This document shows positions 58,331 through 64,000 of a stretch of 64,000 nt of DNA, piece by piece. Source of the stretch: Acanthopleura granulata (Eukaryota; Mollusca; Polyplacophora; Chitonida; Chitonidae); NCBI GenBank assembly GCA_016165875.1, contig JABBOT010000080.1:46768032-46832031 (forward strand), in the 5' to 3' direction. Position 1 is the first letter of the stretch, and the number at the start of each line of letters is the position of its first letter. Below the pieces are notes generated by a model. The model was not told where the DNA came from and searched no databases. It was given only the letters and a program-made list of their open reading frames with translations. Position numbers and translations under genes: made by a program.

Positions 58331-58566
58331 TGATGTCTTCTGACGGAAAGTGTCGAAGGGGTCTCCTGGGAGAGGAGTTGTCCGCGTCTCTCCTAGAGTG
58401 TGCGACCATGTCTTTGATGGGACCTCCGACACTGGAGGGACCTGGACAGACTTCCGCCGATGGGCCTTCGCTGGCTACCATGCACCTAACAAACGTTAAT
58501 GGCAGAAATGGTCTTCTAACAGGATATTCTCCTAGGAACTCCACTCAAGGCTCAGCAATCCATTAA
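58331..58566 (+). CDS. Candidate GC-rich terminal exon, unrecognised
   Basis: About 55% G+C over 58321-58500 by my count, clearly above the surroundings. The acceptor-like CTCTTATCATTCTCAG ends at 58330, and an ATG follows at 58333. The frame encodes 77 residues to TAA at 58566: SSDGKCRRGLLGEELSASLL, then Met-, Pro- and Gly-rich sequence (MSLMGPPTLEGPGQTS), then NVNGRNGLLTGYSPRN. The minus strand is also open over the same span (58233-58544), but it has no ATG near its start. The composition resembles a low-complexity part of a regulatory protein, but I recognise no family. It could equally be a GC-rich non-coding patch or an untranslated exon. Confidence 0.25.
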
Positions 58567-59138
58567 GTCATGTACCCTCATATAGCTACCACTACTGCTT
58601 CCTGTTAAGTTCTACTAACCCATAACCAACAACCGACCGATCCTCTACGATTGACCTCTGTTCCTCCCTGTCTCCGTGAAGTAGAACAATTTTTCTTGAT
58701 TTCGTAAACAGAACACTTTTCCTGATAAATCTTGGCTGGCGCCAAAATTTTCAACCTGATTAACGCTTGAAGACGACGAGGCCAAATTTGGATCCAAATG
58801 GAACTTCACTGTAGTGAGTTAAAACATGTGCCAAAACTTCACATTGTATGAAATGCATGCTTGCAATTTATAGCACGTGAAAAGTGTTAACATAGAGATC
58901 ATTCAAAAATAATTGCCTTGTAACAAAGAGACGCTGTTCTACGCATTTCACAAACGCACAAACATACAAGTGATGAAGTTGTTGGATTTATTATGTAAAA
59001 TGATAATACACACACAACTACTAACTCCACCCTTTCCAATTCCAGGAAACCTTGTGTAATGTTTCCAACATGAAAATCCTTTTAGATTTTCCTTGCCAAA
59101 GCCTTTTGAACCCATATGAAGTAAGTCAAAACAGTTCT
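58567..59138. other. Gene-free spacer
   Basis: This is unique sequence between two coding candidates on opposite strands. I see no element. Confidence 0.45.
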
Positions 59139-59510
59139 TTACTTTGTTAACTGCAGGATCTTCTGAAGATAAAGGGCTCCAAGGCAGACAAATTTGTATT
59201 CTTGCTTGGGTTTAGGAAGCTGGGGATTAATGAAATCAATGTTTCCCGGCGGGCGAATTTTCCTATGTTTCATCTCATGTCTAACGCAAATCAATGTTGT
59301 TATTGGGTATTCTCTTACATCTTCAAGACGAGTGATTATCTCCAAACTCATTAATTTATTTAGCAAAGTGTCTCTATGTTCGTCAATACATTGCATATCA
59401 AGCACACGTGCATAATGTGCAAAAGTAAGCAAAAAACCATTAAAACAAAATACATATTCGCTCTTGTAAGGTGAACAGTGGGTTATGGAAATCTGTAGAT
59501 CACACGTGTG
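59139..59510 (-). CDS. Candidate internal exon, unrecognised protein
   Basis: The minus strand is open for about 123 codons between stops. Within it, a possible acceptor (GTGATCTACAG) would start an exon at 59492, and a good donor (AACAAA before GTAAAG) would end it at 59143, just before the in-frame TAA. This gives about 116 codons in phase 0. The peptide looks ordinary and folded rather than random: VLDMQCIDEHRDTLLNKLMS, LEDVREYPITTLICVRHEMK, a Pro-rich turn (IRPPGNIDFINPQLPKPKQ), then YKFVCLGALYLQKILQL. The acceptor has a poor pyrimidine tract. There is no ATG at the left edge, so it would be internal. I cannot name a family. Among frames in the window, this one looks most protein-like to me. 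Confidence 0.28.
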   Translation of the reverse strand, partial: HTCDLQISITHCSPYKSEYVFCFNGFLLTFAHYARVLDMQCIDEHRDTLLNKLMSLEIITRLEDVREYPITTLICVRHEMKHRKIRPPGNIDFINPQLPKPKQEYKFVCLGALYLQKILQLTK

Positions 59511-62288
59511 AAAAGTTTGTTAGTTACTGGAAGAAGGCTCGTTTTACAGCGAAAAGTTTGGGTACTTTTGGTACCATAGTAAGCACAAGACTTTGACACA
59601 AAAATATAAAATTACAAAAATTCACAACACTGACACCAAAAGCCCTGAAACCTACCATTGAATTAAAACATTTAACTGCATTTTATTCTTTAAAAAATCG
59701 TAATGAAACCAAATATTGTTTGGGGTAGAAACTTTCAATGGCCACTTTATCGAATCTTACGTAGTCTCTTTATTATTATGGCTTCAGTCGCATTTCTTTT
59801 CTCTCGTTGATGTGTTGCCATAAAATTGACCATTCATTTGGTATCTTACTGAGTTTATGTTTTTATTAATTTCAAGAATATAATATTTTTACAATATATG
59901 CCATCTTTATGAGTGGAGGAGACACCAAGCGCTCGGCAAATCTGATGACTTAAAGCCGCAGCTTAATAAGCTCAAGTTAGGCTCTAAGACGCAACTTCTG
60001 AAACCGTGAACGTCCTTCCCTGGGCTTTACAGACGACAGAATCAAAGATAACTAGTTATCGTCTGGAAATACATATGTACCGGCTTACGTAAATTATCGA
60101 TACAGAATATACACATACATAATTGTAATCTAAAAATTCCTTTGTCTGTCATAAGACATCGCGGTACTGGCACCTGTTTCTTGCTAAGTTCATTTCGTAT
60201 CTCTGCAATGTATCTTGTCATTGAAGTTAAGGCTTATTTTGGCTAACTGTGCTTCGTGAAACCGGACATGGTTCCGTTGAAAGCCATTTCTGCCCATAAC
60301 AGTTTAGTTCATTCTAAATGATGCCACCAAAATTCTTCAGTGGCTTTTATTCAGAAGAAATTGTGTTGGAAAAACAAACATTCAACGAACTTTTCCATCA
60401 ACGAAAATAACATCTGTTATTGAAGATCTGTTTTTGGTCTGTCGGCTTTTTAGGCCGTGTCTTTGTATCTTAACGACGCCAACAGGAATATTCATAAATA
60501 ATGCAGAATGATTTAGCATGGAATTGTGTTTTATTCATTCTGTGGTTAAAATGAAATATTTAAAGAGGCTGATTCCTTAAAGTCACGTTTGAAATTTTCT
60601 ACTGCTTGCTCGCTCATATTCTTTTATTGAAAAACATATTTATTGTCCGGATGAAATGCACTTCATAGCTTTTTTTAACCTGAGCTTTCCAAAACAATCC
60701 AATTAATTAAATAAGGCTCTTAAAAGACAATTTTCTGAGACCGTAAATTCATTTCCTGGCTCCCCCCATAATTGATTAGGTAAATCGGGTCCAACATTAC
60801 AGTTCCCTCTTGTGGGCATAAGAGTTTTTCAAGTTCTCTGCTCAATTATTGGGCTACTTTGACTGGAAATACGAAATGTGGTATAAAGTCCCATTCTTTT
60901 TAAGGATGTGACTTGAAACCTAATTAATTTTAGTTGAGGGACGCCGAGGAAATGCGCACCAGTCTTTTCTATTAGAGGAAAGTAGTTCCGTGGTAAATAA
61001 CGCGCCCTGTCACGCCCTGTGACGAAACGTAGCAATTCAGCAGGAAAGTGTTTTTATCTCTTGCTCAGTTGTAAACATTACATAAAACTCTGGGAACTGG
61101 TGATTGAAAGCGTAGTAGGCTACAGTATCAGTGCCAGAAGTGTTGATCGGTTTACAAAGGCGTGTCAATTCCCCTATCCTGAGTGAAGTTACCTCTCACC
61201 GCTGAAACATTTGATTGATTTTTTCGTCCCTTTTTATAACCCCGCATTTTTCACATACAAAAGGGCAGACAGTTCTACGGGCGGATGAACTGCCCCGCGT
61301 AAAGTTAACCACCGCCAGTTACATGACAAAAACTCTATCCTAGGACCTGGAAGCAAAACTTTCTCCAAAATACAGTTCGCATTTTAAAGTGGCATTTTGA
61401 CGAGATCTTGGGCGTCTAATGGTCACCTAGCTTCTAACTGTCATCAGTACATCTGTGTAGTGTCTTGTCATTTGGATCAGTGTGAAACCTCTGCTTGTTA
61501 CGTATCCTGTCCACCAGGAAGACGTTCGGCATGCCGACATTGAACAACAGAGAATTATACAACCCATCGCACCACTGTAAACGCCAGGTATATTTACCAT
61601 GCTGAAGCACCGTGCGCGACTGCTTTGCAAAATAGGACCCAGATCCTTACGGCCACGGAGTATTTTCGTGGCTCCACCCTTTTGTATGTCTGTTTGTCTG
61701 TTTCCCCCCAAATTTCTCTTCAAGAAATATTTCAACATTTATCGATATGATAATAGAGGTTTCTTGGCCCTTTCACGTAATTCTTGCATTAATTTGCTCA
61801 TTACAATCAGCTTCATTTGCATAACTCTGTGCCCATTTCTGTGTCATACTGAGGAAATTCCAATTTTTAATTTACGCATTTGAAGTAACCTTCATACATC
61901 TGAACCTCCTGGAGATAAAATTTATGGAGTTTTTTTCTAAGATCATAGTTGTCTGGATCTGCATGGAATGTGCACGTCTGGAGACTTTTACAAAGTCGTC
62001 TGTCTGCAATAATCCGTTGTTGTATTTTTTATACCGAACCTTCGGTTTACTTCCCTTTATCACCTATACAATGTTGCTTAATTTTACCAGTGGAAGAAAC
62101 CGAAGTGCCCTGGGCAAACAACCCAACTTTGACAAGTTACCATCCCGTTTCCATAAGCACACTTTATTGATGGAAGACAAGTTGTCATCACCGAACGTTA
62201 GATTGCACAAACGAGCTTCGTCAACCGCTTAAAGTCACAATGAACTAAAAAAAATACAACGAAAGAAGAGGAATCTACAAATTCCAAG
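59511..62288. other. Long gene-free stretch
   Basis: No array or SINE is seen. Frames of 94-103 codons overlap on opposite strands at 61427-61883 without recognisable products. Around 60485-60540 an AT-rich run with homeodomain- and POU-like words (ATTCATAAATAATGCA) stands out, see findings. Confidence 0.4.
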
Positions 62289-62392
62289 GTCGGATCTGAA
62301 TTCGCACCGCACGTGTCCCAGCAGCTTTAAGTCGGATCTGAAATCGCACCGCGCGTGTCCCAGCAGCTCTAACCACTTGACCTGGGCCCGCC
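62289..62392 (-). mobile_element. tRNA-derived SINE head with a 42-bp internal duplication
   Basis: Two tandem 42-bp copies (62289-62330 and 62331-62372) contain GTCGGATCTGAA, TCGCACCGC and GTGTCCCAGCAGCT. They are followed by unique CCACTTGACCTGGGCCCGC. On the minus strand this reads AAGTGGTTAGAGCTGCTGGG, a good tRNA-like A box, then a B-box-like GATTTCAGATCC. The duplication repeats the B-box side and part of the A-box side, giving a partial head dimer. No tRNA cloverleaf forms. The A-rich run at 62247-62254 could be part of the tail. It differs from the main SINE family of the window. Confidence 0.55.
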
Positions 62393-64000
62393 CCCAACAC
62401 TGGATTGGAACATGGGCCTATCATGGGCCTACATGTAGCCTCAAGAGTTATAAAAGCCTACATTAAAACTGTTGTAAAGGAACGTTTCAAAGAGTTTATT
62501 TCATTTAATAGAGTTAGGAGATGAGAGAATTAATCAGTTCTGCTTTTTTCATTGAGTGATGTAAAACCAAATGTCTTTAAAAACCTTGGTGTGCTGTACA
62601 GTAGATATTGGGAAGTAATAAGATAACAAGAGTTCTGTTTTTTTTAAAGCCAATCAGACCTTGTTAAGGTTTCTAGAGAAAGCACACAGCGCTACCGCTT
62701 TAGCTTGTGTTTTTATATAATTCAATATAAGGAAATGCCCAAAGGGGATTAATTTCGCAAACGAAATAAGGTTGTGACTTGTATATCAGCAGCCATTTAT
62801 CATCAGGAATTAAGCTGTATATGCTCCTGTGTCAAACAGCAGAGACTGTCCCAAACAAAACTAAGCTTCCTGGAACCGAATCATATCTTACAAAGGTTTC
62901 CAGGCAAAGGTATACCGCAGCTTTGAATTTGTTGGTTGAGCCAATAACGCGGTTTTCAACAGTGAAGTCGTAATAGGGATATATTCCATTATAGAAAACG
63001 CCAGCTGTAGACGCCTACGTGACTTAAGGAACGTGGGGTGCAGGAAGCTGGGTTAGACCCAGGTCTGAGAATTGCGCCCTTATTGCCAATTCAGATGTCC
63101 TACATACATCTCTGTATTCACTAAGATGGGACTCGTTTCTCCGAGAGCGCTGTCCTCGGTTGCACGGTACAAAAATACTGTTCCTTTATACCTGAGGTAA
63201 ATCTGACTTAAAATCAGCTAATTATTTCTGAACAATAACTTAGATTTGGTAGCAAAACTACCAAAGAGATTGTGTGTAGGGATTGTGACACATGAAGGCA
63301 AAGTTTACGTCAACAAAAAAAAAGTATTCATGTACCTTAACATGGATCGTAGTAGTAATTATCAAAATTAACATAATTACCACACTCGAAGGGTACCAAC
63401 AATGGAATATGTCTCTCCTTCCATTGTTTTTTGTGTGTAACAAAAACTCGAGCTCAATAGGTGCTGTACTCTTTGAGATAACACCCCTAACATTTAACTT
63501 AAAGAGTCGTGGTCGCTCAAAATTTATATTATTAAATAAATTCCGATTGCCACGTCTTAAAGAAGTTTTGAAGTTCGTTCAGGAACTAAATCAGTAAGGT
63601 TGACATCAAAAGTATTCATTGAGTATGTAGCTTGTACGAGCCCGTTGAAGTCTGGCCGTTATTCGAATTCAACCCAAAGAGCGCGGGCCATTTTGCCTCA
63701 TAAATGTTCGACAGAAAGACCCCAACGATATCTACAGGCGTTTGGGATCAGTCGATATTGGCTACATGAACTCGGATAATTTCGAATTTTGGTACACATA
63801 GATGCATACAGACTATTGCAGCTTAAACAGCATTGCGAAAATGTTACCAGTAATCTTCTCATTAAACTATGAGTCAGAATCATGTGTGTCTTCGACGTGT
63901 AACACCGCTGCATTAACAACAACATTTGCCCCCTATCGAGTAGTACTTTTGGGACAACTTGACACAAATTACAACTTTAGACTTGCTTCTCTACATGTTG
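62393..64000. other. Gene-free stretch to the window end
   Basis: This is unique AT-rich sequence. A 101-codon plus frame (63292-63597) and an 89-codon minus frame (63698-63967) have no recognised product. No RNA gene or element is seen. Confidence 0.45.

Overview
This is animal nuclear DNA from a gene-poor, repeat-rich region. No open frame exceeds 165 codons, nothing is packed or in operons, and A+T is high apart from a few patches. There are many short tandem arrays and seven copies of a tRNA-derived SINE with AT-rich tails. From memory, the SINE (3' half reading ttttacgccgtactcaagaa on the + strand) and the palindromic MITE-like unit near 13.3 kb resemble repeats of marine lophotrochozoans such as molluscs or brachiopods. 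That placement is an inference and needs a database search. I recognise no rRNA gene, intact tRNA gene, CRISPR array, virus, or any protein family with confidence. The window is best read as intergenic DNA or the inside of very long introns.

Layout. 0-10 kb: four tandem arrays (21 bp x ~36 at 1.25-2.0 kb; 50 bp x 17 at 3.3-4.1 kb; 99 bp x 2 at 5.75 kb; ~30 bp x ~20 at 9.0-9.6 kb). 11-17 kb: three truncated SINE copies, a foldback element, CT and GT microsatellites, and arrays of about 48, 36, 25 and 38 bp. 17-22 kb: mostly unique sequence. 22-25 kb: a SINE and two same-orientation copies of a ~400-450 bp element with AGGTATAAAAAC-type inverted ends. 25-36 kb: two SINE copies with target-site duplications, arrays of 20, 35 and 52 bp, a perfect 13-bp hairpin and a tRNA-like relic. 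36-48 kb: 85 bp x 3, ~125 bp and 28 bp x 8 arrays, and a SINE next to an inverted SINE fragment. 48-64 kb: mostly unique, with the best coding-exon candidates (48.3, 53.5, 55.5, 58.3 and 59.1-59.5 kb), a 52-bp array, a 36-bp array with an AT microsatellite, and a duplicated tRNA-like SINE head at 62.3 kb.

How the parts work together. I found no pathway or multi-gene system. The organisation is that of mobile and tandem repeats. SINEs were copied by a partner LINE that is not in the window. MITE-like elements would depend on a transposase that is also not here. At least 18 unrelated minisatellites have grown or decayed locally. All coding candidates are single, unrecognised segments with low confidence and need transcript evidence.
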